The notes under the pieces are model-generated. The model had not been told where the DNA came from. It did no database searches and was given only the letters and a program-made list of their open reading frames with translations. Below are positions 8,376 to 15,985 of a stretch of 20,463 nucleotides of DNA, in pieces. The position numbers were made by a program, and so were the translations under genes. This DNA is from JBCDIQ01 sp039024295 (GTDB lineage: Bacteria > Bacteroidota > Bacteroidia > J057), in the NCBI GenBank assembly GCA_039024295.1, contig JBCDIQ010000054.1, positions 1-20,463 of the forward strand, in the 5' to 3' direction. The first letter of the stretch is position 1. Every line of letters begins with the position of its first letter.

Positions 8376-9587
8376 ATGAGCCGAATAATTTGCATGAACC
8401 TGCCCGCATTTGGTCATGTAAACCCCCATTTGGCAGTTGTAAAAGCCTTGACCCAATCGGGTGCTGAAGTTGTTTTTTACACCCATCCAAGATTTAAAAC
8501 GCGTATCAACTCAAGTGGGGCTGAATTTCTGCCCTATCCTGTGCCCACTCAAGTAAATATGTTTCAACAGCGAAACATCTTTCGAATGGCCCGTTGTCTG
8601 TCGGATTTTGGGAGAAAAGTAATCCCTGCCCTTAGAGCGGAAGTTGCTGGGCAGCAAGCCGACCTTATCATGTATGATGTAGGCTGTGTGTGGGGGAAGG
8701 TAGTCGCGAAAGAGCTTGGTTTACCTTCTGTTGCCTCCTGCCCCATACTGGTTCCGGATGGAGCTGCCTGGAGTTACTGGCATCGTATGCTCCCCAGGTA
8801 CCTTTCAGCTTTATGGGAAGGTAAAAGAGACCTGTATGCATTCAAGAAAAACGCCCGTCATTTTGAGCGGCAGTATGGCCTTGAGGGATATTCAATCCGA
8901 AGTGCTTTTCACAATCCTGCGGACCTTAATCTGGTGTATACCTCCAAGTTATTTCAACCCTCTTTTGAGAGGGTTCCAGAAAATTATGCATTCGTAGGTC
9001 CGGTAGTAGATATGGACAGAGATGAGGAGGAAAGCCTTCCTGATGAAATCAATACTGATCAACCGATTGTCTATATATCTTTAGGTACAGTAGCATCCAC
9101 TGATCGAATCCCCATATATCAAGCCTTATTTAAGGCCTTTCATGACCTTCCTGTTCAATTGGTCGTTTCAACGGGGGGATTAACAGATTTTTCATCCTTA
9201 GGGACCATTCCGGCTAACTTTTTACTGAAAGATCACATTTCTCAGTTGGCGGTGTTGAGGGTGGCCAGTGCTTTTGTCACCCATGGGGGAGCAAATAGTG
9301 TCCATGAGGGATTACTGTTTAACCTGCCTCTTTTGGTGATTCCCCAGACATTCGAACAAACCCTGAATGCTCTCACCGTGCATGAAACAGGAACTGGCCT
9401 CTATTTAGGAAGTCGCCTCCCATCGGCTGAGGCCATGAGGAAGGCCTTGCAGCAACTGTTGGAATCGAAAACGTTTCAAAAGCGGATTCATGAAATGAAA
9501 GAAAGCTTCCTTTCAGCAGGTGGAGCTGAAGAAGCTGCCAGGCTGGTTCATGAAGTAATAGAAAAAGGGGCTACTTCAAAGAAATAG
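8376..9587 (+). CDS. GT1/MGT-family glycosyltransferase
   Basis: The product has 403 residues and the GT-B architecture of the UGT/MGT (macrolide glycosyltransferase-like) family. The N-terminal acceptor half begins MSRIICMNLPAFGHVNPHL, typical of family starts. The C-terminal donor half holds VYISLGT (about 232-238) and THGGANSVHEGL (302-313), followed by PQTFEQTLNA, where the nucleotide sugar binds. Family members transfer a sugar from a UDP- or TDP-sugar to small hydrophobic acceptors such as macrolides, sterols, flavonoids or carotenoids. The acceptor here cannot be predicted, and no polyketide or carotenoid genes are nearby. The frame extends upstream to a TTG at 8334, but the ATG at 8376 fits the family start. 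The 3' end overlaps a terminator that serves the opposite-strand gene. Confidence 0.88.
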   Translation: MSRIICMNLPAFGHVNPHLAVVKALTQSGAEVVFYTHPRFKTRINSSGAEFLPYPVPTQVNMFQQRNIFRMARCLSDFGRKVIPALRAEVAGQQADLIMYDVGCVWGKVVAKELGLPSVASCPILVPDGAAWSYWHRMLPRYLSALWEGKRDLYAFKKNARHFERQYGLEGYSIRSAFHNPADLNLVYTSKLFQPSFERVPENYAFVGPVVDMDRDEEESLPDEINTDQPIVYISLGTVASTDRIPIYQALFKAFHDLPVQLVVSTGGLTDFSSLGTIPANFLLKDHISQLAVLRVASAFVTHGGANSVHEGLLFNLPLLVIPQTFEQTLNALTVHETGTGLYLGSRLPSAEAMRKALQQLLESKTFQKRIHEMKESFLSAGGAEEAARLVHEVIEKGATSKK

Positions 9588-9592
9588 CCCCT
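9562..9592 (-). terminator. Terminator of the T9SS-exported protein gene, inside the glycosyltransferase CDS
   Basis: The arms AGGGGCTA (9566-9573) and TAGCCCCT (9585-9592) form an 8-bp stem with an 11-base loop. On the minus strand the hairpin is followed directly by TTTTTC, giving a Rho-independent terminator 28 bases beyond the stop of the 9620-11950 gene. The plus strand has no T-tract, so it is directional. The structure covers the last codons and stop of the glycosyltransferase gene. Confidence 0.75.
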
Positions 9593-9619
9593 GTGGTAGG
9601 TATTGGCCTTGAGGCCGGA

Positions 9620-11950
9620 TTATTTGATTACGACGCGGATTTGCTCGTTGAAACTATCGAAGTCTGTAATCAGGAGGGTATAAACTCCTGCAGGGACCTT
9701 GGTTCCGGGTGTGAGCTGGAACTCAGATTCTACTTCGCTTCCACGAACAACCATTTCTTGATACACCTCTTTTCCTTCCATGGAGATCATGCGGATTTGT
9801 AGCTGATCGTTGATGGAATTTCCTACCACTCTTACGAACAATTGCTCGCCATTTGAAGGGTTAGGATAAACAAGGGTAGATACACCAATATTGGAAATCT
9901 TAACCTGAACTACAGGTGAATAGCTGGAAAGACCACTCAAATCCTGCTGCTTGATTCGGTAGAAAGAAACGCCTTGGTTTGGATTCCAGTCGATGCTGCT
10001 GTAGGTATCGCCTTCACCGTTCTGTGAAGTTGAAGCAATGCGGTCAATACTGCTGTAAACCATGCCATCCAGGCTGCGCTCTACTTCGAAAAATCCATTT
10101 CCATCTTCAGAAGCGGTTGCCCAGTCAAGGTTCACCACTCCATTGGAGTAAACAGCGTCAAAGCTCAGCCATTCTACAGGGAAGGTATTGTTGGCCAACG
10201 AGGTAGAACCAAATGTTACCGGAGTCAAGGTAGCTGGCCCACCAATTGAAGTCCCGGAGGTAATAGAACCCGTTGCACCAATTCCTACAGAACCTGTTGT
10301 ACCCGCCTGGGTAAGATTAGCCCAAATGGTGTTGGTGATGTCGTATCCAGCAACGGTCAAGTCCATTAAGTCATCAATGCCACTTGCAGAAGCATCTTTC
10401 CAGAAAAGGGTAGGAGTCACGGGTGTGCCAGTTAGCTGCGCAACGACCCAGTATTCCTGTGGGCTAACGTTATTGAGGTCTACTGGCAGACTTGAAATGT
10501 CTGTGAATTGAGATTTGAAGTACTGAGCTGAAACCTCTGCACTTGGTCCTGGATCAGAAATACCCAAAGGAGCCCAGCGACCTGCATTTCCAAGAGGGAA
10601 AACGAAAGCACCAGTACCTAATTTTCGTACAGGTCCATCCACATAGCTGGTGGTTGTACCCTCATTTGATGTAGCTCCATCAGCGATGGTCAATAAGTTT
10701 CCGGAAGGATTTACGATGCCATTAATCAAAATCAACTGGCCATTTACCGTCACATCTCCTGGCATATCAAGCATAACGCCAGAGGTATTGTTGATTTCAA
10801 TGTTCTGGTAGGAGAATACGTCTGCTCCAGCACCTGCTACTACATCAGGAGCAATGGACTGAGCACCAGACATTCCCTCGTAAACAACGCTGGCGTTATC
10901 TGCAGAAGCGAGTGCGCCAAAATTATTTGAGCGAGTAAACCCGTCCCGTACAAATAGTTCGGGGTCTCCTCCTAACATATCAATAAGAACATCACCATCA
11001 CCCTCTGCATACAGGTCTAACAACCCTCTCGCACGCATGATTCCATCATCAATAATAGAGATGGTCACCTCCTTACCAATCAATTCGGAGCGAATCATGG
11101 TCATGCCTTCAGTGGTAATCTCAGCTGTTTTGTCCAAGACAAAATCAATACTTCCAGTTCCAGCAGTTCCGTTTAGAATGGTCAGGTTACCCTGGGTATT
11201 CAGCTGGCAAGGATCAGCAAAACGGTTATCTCCGATCAAGAAGTTTAATTCAGCAGAGGCAGTATTGGTGAAGAGTGAGTTGCCCCCAACATTGATTTGG
11301 CCTTCTCCTTCTATTTCAGCTTCAAACTGATTTCCGCCAGCCACATTTACGGTGAAGTTTTGCATCACGTTCAGCCTTGAACTGTTTTTAACGTCAAGCT
11401 CCAAGCTGGACTCTGTAGGATCTGATCCTAAGTAATCATAAACAAAGTTTCCTGTAACATTGATTTCACATACATCGCGCAATTCTACGGAAAGTCTCTG
11501 GTCAAAACTGTTAGCTGCATCGCGAATAACGCTCATGTTTCCTCCAATGTTCAATACTGCGGTAGCTACCTGGCTGTTGTTGATTCCTACCCGAATGTAG
11601 GCACGGTTGTCAAAATTCTCTCCCCGCATGGTAAGGTCTCCCGTCACATTGAGAACAACGTTACGGTACAAATACAGGTAAGAGTTTCTTCCGGTTCCAT
11701 TTCCTCGGTTACTAACCTCTACAGAGTTAATTGTAACAACGGAATTTACTTTACTGAGCTCAACCTGGTGTAGAATGATGACATCATCTCCTGCACCGGG
11801 AATGGTACCGGTATCCCAAGTGGATGTCTGGGACCACTTACCATTTTTTTTGGATGTGATGACCGCTCCATCTGCCTCCTGAAAGGAAGCAACCAATAGC
11901 ACGGCCGTCAAAAGAAGGGATTTAATTGTAAAAAAAGTTGAAGAGTTCAT
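9620..11950 (-). CDS. T9SS-exported repeat (beta-helix-like) protein with C-terminal sorting domain
   Basis: This 776-residue protein begins with a Sec signal peptide (hydrophobic about 8-22, probable cleavage near 28). A short motif follows, NGKWSQTSTWDTGTIPGAGDDVIIL (positions 36-60), seen at the head of many Bacteroidota surface proteins. Residues 100-286 hold a repeat of about 30 residues, with consensus hydrophobic-N-V-x-G-[DN]-hydrophobic at 100, 133, 163, 193, 219, 250 and 278, as in a right-handed beta-helix. A fibronectin-III-like segment (about 591-685) contains DWATASEDGNGFFEVERSLDG. The C-terminal 80 residues form a type A T9SS sorting domain, with VYPNPSNGE (694-702), GKEVYQE, PAGVYTLLI and the final IRVVIK. 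The protein should cross the outer membrane through T9SS and be attached to the surface or released. Its ligand or function is unknown. It is a single-gene unit with its own terminator. Confidence 0.9.
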   Translation of the reverse strand: MNSSTFFTIKSLLLTAVLLVASFQEADGAVITSKKNGKWSQTSTWDTGTIPGAGDDVIILHQVELSKVNSVVTINSVEVSNRGNGTGRNSYLYLYRNVVLNVTGDLTMRGENFDNRAYIRVGINNSQVATAVLNIGGNMSVIRDAANSFDQRLSVELRDVCEINVTGNFVYDYLGSDPTESSLELDVKNSSRLNVMQNFTVNVAGGNQFEAEIEGEGQINVGGNSLFTNTASAELNFLIGDNRFADPCQLNTQGNLTILNGTAGTGSIDFVLDKTAEITTEGMTMIRSELIGKEVTISIIDDGIMRARGLLDLYAEGDGDVLIDMLGGDPELFVRDGFTRSNNFGALASADNASVVYEGMSGAQSIAPDVVAGAGADVFSYQNIEINNTSGVMLDMPGDVTVNGQLILINGIVNPSGNLLTIADGATSNEGTTTSYVDGPVRKLGTGAFVFPLGNAGRWAPLGISDPGPSAEVSAQYFKSQFTDISSLPVDLNNVSPQEYWVVAQLTGTPVTPTLFWKDASASGIDDLMDLTVAGYDITNTIWANLTQAGTTGSVGIGATGSITSGTSIGGPATLTPVTFGSTSLANNTFPVEWLSFDAVYSNGVVNLDWATASEDGNGFFEVERSLDGMVYSSIDRIASTSQNGEGDTYSSIDWNPNQGVSFYRIKQQDLSGLSSYSPVVQVKISNIGVSTLVYPNPSNGEQLFVRVVGNSINDQLQIRMISMEGKEVYQEMVVRGSEVESEFQLTPGTKVPAGVYTLLITDFDSFNEQIRVVIK

Positions 11951-12058
11951 ACGCTAATTCTATATAACTGACTTTAGGTTCAAGAATAAAAGAGCGAAAT
12001 CAAGGTTATGGAAAGTTAGGGAAATAGCTTGAATTTCCTATTACTTCTAACATCGAAA

Positions 12059-12091
12059 CAAAAATAAAGCCAAAAAAGCCAAGTGTTGAAA
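12059..12091 (-). promoter_or_regulatory. Candidate promoter of the T9SS-exported protein gene
   Basis: On the minus strand TATTTTTG (12066-12059) fits TAnnTTTG exactly, with TTTC (12091-12088) 21 bases upstream as a -33-like element. The leader would be about 105 bases. The surrounding sequence is AT-rich, so a chance match is possible. Confidence 0.35.
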
Positions 12092-12393
12092 TAAGTTCAG
12101 CTTCCTTTTGTAGAGAGTTACTCCTCAGGGACTTATGTAGCTGCCATATGCAAAAAAAGTTGAAATTTCTCCTTGGTTTCAAAAAAGTGCTGGAATAAGA
12201 ACAGTAGAGCCAATAAAAAAAGATAAAATATATAGGTAAATCCTACACCTTATTTAAACGATTTATACAGGTGAAATGGTTGGGTTAGGCATGACTTTTC
12301 CTAGGAGGAGCTGAGATTTTTTAGGCCATTTAATTGCCACAATTGGGAACAATTATCCTCCAGATAGATAAAACAGACCAAAAAATTCAATAA

Positions 12394-12423
12394 TTTAGAT
12401 TAATTGAATTATTCCTAGATTTA
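12394..12423 (+). promoter_or_regulatory. Candidate promoter of the GCS2-CBS gene
   Basis: TTTA (12394-12397), an 18-base spacer and TAGATTTA (12416-12423) approximate the Bacteroidota TTTG/TAnnTTTG pair with one mismatch in each box. The -7-like box ends 14 bases before the ATG at 12438. The inverted repeat at 12384-12410 overlaps it and could be an operator. Confidence 0.4.
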
Positions 12424-12437
12424 GAAAAAGCACTCAT

Positions 12438-14360
12438 ATGGGAGATTTGAATGTTCGGGCAGTACGCGACGAGCAAGACTACCGCGACTTCATGAACTGC
12501 ATGTTAAAGGACCTTCACGCTTTGGAATACATGCTCAAGGAAGGGTGGTTTGAATCGGGCATTACCCGGATTGGCGCGGAACAGGAAATGTGTTTGGTTG
12601 ATCATCGACTTAAGCCTTCCCATCACAACCTGGAAGCACTGGAAAAAATTGACAGTTCCTATTTTACTACGGAGTTGGCCCGCTTTAACCTGGAAGCTAA
12701 CCTTGATCCATTGGAATTCCGAGGAGACTGCCTGTCGGTAATGCATAAGCAGCTGAAACGGGTGCTGGAAGAAGCTCAATTGAAAACCAAAGATTTAGGT
12801 GCAGACCTCTTGCTGACCGGAATTTTACCTAGCATCCGTCGAATGGATGTGGGCATAGACAAGATCACGCCCCTTGCAAGGTACCACGCCCTGATGCAAG
12901 CGATCCAGGCCATGCGTGGTGCCATGTTTGAACTCCGCCTGGATGGAATAGATGAACTGAACGTAAAGCAACAAACAGCTATGCTGGAAGCATGTAACAC
13001 CAGCTTCCAGGTCCATTTCCAGGTATCACCGGATGACTTTGCCTGTTTATACAACATTGCCCAGGCCATTACGGGTCCTGTGATGGCAGTGGCGGTAAAT
13101 TCTCCCATGCTGTTTGGACGAAGGTTGTGGAAGGAAACCCGGATTGCACTCTTTCAGCAATCCATTGATGTTCGCGTCTTCAGTGAACACATTCGGGATC
13201 GAAGCCCACGGGTAACTTTTGGTAATAACTGGATCAAGAATTCAATTACGGAAATTTACCAGGAAGACATCGCCAGGTTTCAGATATTGCTGAGGTCAGA
13301 TGTGGACGAGGATGTCAAACAAATGATCAAGGAGGGCAAAACCCCTAAACTTCGGGCACTCAACATCCATAATTCGACAGTTTACCGATGGAATCGCCCC
13401 TGTTATGGCATCTCGGATAACGGGAAGCCACATATGCGAATCGAAAACCGCATTTTTCCTGCAGGTCCTTCCGTACCTGATGAAATGGCCAATGCTGCCT
13501 TCTGGTTAGGGCTGATGAATGGGATGAGAGACTCCTGCCCGGATGTCACAAAAAGAATGACATTCGACCATGCGAAAAGCAATTTCTTCGCTGCTGCCCG
13601 TTTTGGATTGGACACAAAGTTTACTTGGTTTGATGGGCAAAAAATTACGCCAGCCCAATTGATTTTGGAGCAATTGCTGCCCATCGCCCGGCACGGATTG
13701 GAAAAGGCCAACATTGATGAGACAGACATCAGTACCTATCTCGGCATCATCGAAGCAAGGGCTGACTCTGGTCGAACAGGCTCACAATGGATCCTGGATT
13801 CTTATGACAAACTGGTAGAAGAAGGTAGTTCAAAAGATGAAGTGAGTACTTTTATTACTGCTGCCATCCAGCTCAACCAACAGCACGGGCGGCCTATCCA
13901 TACGTGGGAGCTAGCCTCTACCGATTACATCGAATATCGGCCTGATGGAATCTTGGTGGAGGAGTTTATGCAAACGGACTTGATCACCGTTCAGGAAACA
14001 GATTTGCTGAGCCTGGTCACCAACCTCATCAATTGGCGTAAAGTCCGCCATATTTTGGTAGAAAATAGGGAAGGCAATTTGGTGGGACTTGTCACTGCCC
14101 GTGCGATTCTTCGGTATCACGCCAATCACCAATTTATTGGAGAGACGGAGAAAGAAATGACCACCGTGGAAGAGGTAATGAGAAAAGAGCCGGTTACCAT
14201 TGAACCGGAAGGTTCCATTATGCATGCCATGGAATTGATGAACACCCACCGCGTAGGATGCTTGCCTGTGGTGAAGGGAGATCAACTCGTTGGCGTTATT
14301 ACCAAATCGGAGTTTTTGGAAGTGACGTCGAATTTGATGCGCCGGCTAAGTAGAAAGTAG
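12438..14360 (+). CDS. GCS2-type glutamate-cysteine-ligase-like enzyme fused to a CBS domain pair
   Basis: This 640-residue protein has two parts. Residues about 1-490 resemble the GCS2 family of carboxylate-amine ligases (glutamate-cysteine-ligase fold): GAEQEMCLVD (47-56) matches the family's N-terminal G-x-E-x-E signature, FNLEANLDP (83-91) provides acidic metal-site candidates, and HMRIENRIFPAGPSV (332-346) looks like an active-site strand. Residues about 505-560 and 576-632 are two CBS domains, each opening with a V-E-E-[FV]-M motif and closing with G-L-V-T or G-V-I-T. GCS2 enzymes join glutamate or another carboxylate to an amine using ATP; CBS pairs usually bind adenosine nucleotides. 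A nucleotide-gated peptide ligase is therefore my inference. The substrate is unknown; gamma-glutamylcysteine formation is only one option. The start ATG follows a plausible promoter, and the next gene begins 69 bases downstream on the same strand. Confidence 0.85.
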   Translation: MGDLNVRAVRDEQDYRDFMNCMLKDLHALEYMLKEGWFESGITRIGAEQEMCLVDHRLKPSHHNLEALEKIDSSYFTTELARFNLEANLDPLEFRGDCLSVMHKQLKRVLEEAQLKTKDLGADLLLTGILPSIRRMDVGIDKITPLARYHALMQAIQAMRGAMFELRLDGIDELNVKQQTAMLEACNTSFQVHFQVSPDDFACLYNIAQAITGPVMAVAVNSPMLFGRRLWKETRIALFQQSIDVRVFSEHIRDRSPRVTFGNNWIKNSITEIYQEDIARFQILLRSDVDEDVKQMIKEGKTPKLRALNIHNSTVYRWNRPCYGISDNGKPHMRIENRIFPAGPSVPDEMANAAFWLGLMNGMRDSCPDVTKRMTFDHAKSNFFAAARFGLDTKFTWFDGQKITPAQLILEQLLPIARHGLEKANIDETDISTYLGIIEARADSGRTGSQWILDSYDKLVEEGSSKDEVSTFITAAIQLNQQHGRPIHTWELASTDYIEYRPDGILVEEFMQTDLITVQETDLLSLVTNLINWRKVRHILVENREGNLVGLVTARAILRYHANHQFIGETEKEMTTVEEVMRKEPVTIEPEGSIMHAMELMNTHRVGCLPVVKGDQLVGVITKSEFLEVTSNLMRRLSRK

Positions 14361-14429
14361 CTTATTCGTTGAATTGGAATTGTCGTCCTTCAGACCACAC
14401 TTGCTGCCCTTGCTTCGTTTCTTTAAGAA

Positions 14430-15092
14430 ATGAAACAGTGGGTACTATTCCTGGTTTTACATTTGTCCGGTGCATATGCACTAGCACAAACGCCCATCCT
14501 TCCTGAAAATGGAGGAGCAGGGATTCCTGGGCCTGTGGCAGGCTCCTTTGGGATTTATTGGCAGGTAGAGCCAGGGGCAATCTCCTACGAGTATGTGCTG
14601 ACGGATAACCCTCAGTGTTTTGTGGGATGTCCAGGGGATACCCGACAGCAGACGGTTGGTTCTCTTGGAGCAGTCGAGTTTGACCTTCGGGACTCGGTTT
14701 GGTACCAGTGGATGGTCAGGGCGAAATTTCCAGACGGAGATTCAACGGCATGGTCAGTGGTTTCCTCTTTTTTAACCCTCACCCCTGAACTTGGGGCACC
14801 GTTGATGGTGTTTCCCAATCCTGCTGTATTTGAAATCAACCTCAAAATAGACTGGGCGGTAGCTACCAATGTAAAAGAGGTCACTGCTGTAATGCTGGAC
14901 GAATGGGGAAGGGTGGTTCAACCGCAATCGAGGCTTTCCAACGAACTTCCCCTGGCAAGGAGCAGGTTCAACCGTTCAAATACCATCCGGTTTAGGTTGG
15001 AAGGAATGCCTGGAGGTCGGTATTTCCTAAAGGTCATTCAACAGCTTGACGAGGGAGAAACGGAATCTATCATACCATTTGTTAAGCAGTGA
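14430..15092 (+). CDS. Small secreted protein with FN3-like fold and T9SS-type C-terminal domain
   Basis: This 220-residue protein has a signal peptide (hydrophobic 4-18, probable cleavage after ALAQ at 20). A fibronectin-III-like stretch (about 38-118) contains WYQWMVRAKFPDG and a C-x3-C pair at 63 and 67 (CFVGCPGDTR). The C-terminal domain holds MVFPNPAVFEINL (126-138), DEWGRVVQP and GGRYFLKVIQQ, which match the PNP/G-x-Y pattern of type A T9SS sorting domains. It is probably exported to the cell surface. It lies 69 bases after the GCS2-CBS gene without a visible terminator between them, so co-transcription is possible. It converges with nadK with only two bases between stop codons. No specific function can be assigned. 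Confidence 0.75.
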   Translation: MKQWVLFLVLHLSGAYALAQTPILPENGGAGIPGPVAGSFGIYWQVEPGAISYEYVLTDNPQCFVGCPGDTRQQTVGSLGAVEFDLRDSVWYQWMVRAKFPDGDSTAWSVVSSFLTLTPELGAPLMVFPNPAVFEINLKIDWAVATNVKEVTAVMLDEWGRVVQPQSRLSNELPLARSRFNRSNTIRFRLEGMPGGRYFLKVIQQLDEGETESIIPFVKQ

Positions 15093-15094
15093 CC

Positions 15095-15985
15095 TTATCC
15101 ATTGCGCTGATCTTTTCCCCACATCAGGCTATCCCTGAGGTTGTTGATGTATTTGGTGGTAGACATGCGGAGCAACCTCGCCTTAAAGTCTGCTCGCCTC
15201 ACAGCAATCGAAGTATGCGTCTCCACCATCTCAGTGCGCGTATCCAGTGCCACAAGCACTTCCCCCGACCGGGATTCGATTTCAAATGAGACCACCCAAT
15301 CATCCGGAATCACCACCGGGCGGACCGTGAGGGAATGAGGGGCAACGGGTGTGATGGCAAATGTGCCAGAACGAGGGAAAATAATGGGGCCGCCACAGGA
15401 GAGGCTGTAGGCCGTAGAACCGGTTGGCGTTGCTACGATGAGGCCATCCCCCCAGTAGGAATTGAGCAATTCTCCATTGATGTACGTATGTACCGTGATC
15501 ATCTCGTTGGTATTGGCCTTATGGATGGTAAGGTCGTTTACCCCGAAATTATCTCCCACAAAAAGGCCTGATGGATTGGACACTACCGAGAGCAAAGATC
15601 GCTCATCAATCCGGTACATATCTCTGAGAAGTTCCTCAGTTGCTGGAATCAGTTCTTCTTTGGTGATGCTTGCTAGGTATCCCAGCCTACCGAAATTTAC
15701 CCCCAGGATGGGTTTACTCATGCTGCCAACAAAGCGCACGGCTTCCAGAACGGTGCCATCACCCCCTAGTGAATACATCACCCGGCAGTCACGAATTTCT
15801 TTGGCTTCATGAAATGTGGAAAACGTAAGTCCATGAAACATCTGGGGATAGCGTTCCAGCAAAGTGCTATGATAGGTATGGAGCAGGGTAAAATCAATGT
15901 GCCGTTCTTTGAGGTACCCCAAGAAGTCCGCCAAAGTGGCGATATCGGTGTTGTCAGACCAGCGGCCAAAAATCGCTATTTTCAT
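15095..15985 (-). CDS. nadK: NAD kinase
   Basis: This 296-residue protein is a typical bacterial ATP/polyphosphate-dependent NAD kinase, which phosphorylates NAD to NADP in the cytoplasm. Diagnostic motifs are SLGGDGTVL (72-80, with the catalytic Asp at 76), NFGRLGYLA (97-105), GVNDLTIHK (148-156) and GDGLIVATPTGSTAYSLS (179-196). It is the last gene of a four-gene minus-strand operon. Its ATG overlaps the stop of the POTRA/Omp85 gene by four bases (TCAT at 15982-15985), so its translation probably depends on its upstream neighbour. Confidence 0.97.
   Translation of the reverse strand: MKIAIFGRWSDNTDIATLADFLGYLKERHIDFTLLHTYHSTLLERYPQMFHGLTFSTFHEAKEIRDCRVMYSLGGDGTVLEAVRFVGSMSKPILGVNFGRLGYLASITKEELIPATEELLRDMYRIDERSLLSVVSNPSGLFVGDNFGVNDLTIHKANTNEMITVHTYINGELLNSYWGDGLIVATPTGSTAYSLSCGGPIIFPRSGTFAITPVAPHSLTVRPVVIPDDWVVSFEIESRSGEVLVALDTRTEMVETHTSIAVRRADFKARLLRMSTTKYINNLRDSLMWGKDQRNG

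Larger units (their letters stand above)
11951..12437. other. 487-base AT-rich intergenic region between divergent genes
   Basis: No gene is supported here. The stretch separates the divergent T9SS-protein and GCS2-CBS genes and is visibly AT-rich. It contains promoter candidates for both, an inverted repeat AATTCAAT/ATTGAATT (12384-12391 and 12403-12410) close to the plus-strand promoter, and TTGAAA/TTTCAA arms (12160-12165 and 12177-12182) beside A-runs. A 16-codon plus-strand frame at 12148-12198 (MQKKLKFLLGFKKVLE) is noted only as a possibility. Confidence 0.6.

Noticed and set aside
9605..9616. GGCC-TTGA-GGCC mini-hairpin near the glycosyltransferase stop
   Set aside because: The four-base stem is too weak and lacks a T-tract; it is not convincing as a plus-strand terminator.
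12148..12198. 16-codon cationic frame MQKKLKFLLGFKKVLE
   Set aside because: It is in AT-rich intergenic DNA where short A-rich frames arise by chance, with no ribosome-binding or conservation evidence.
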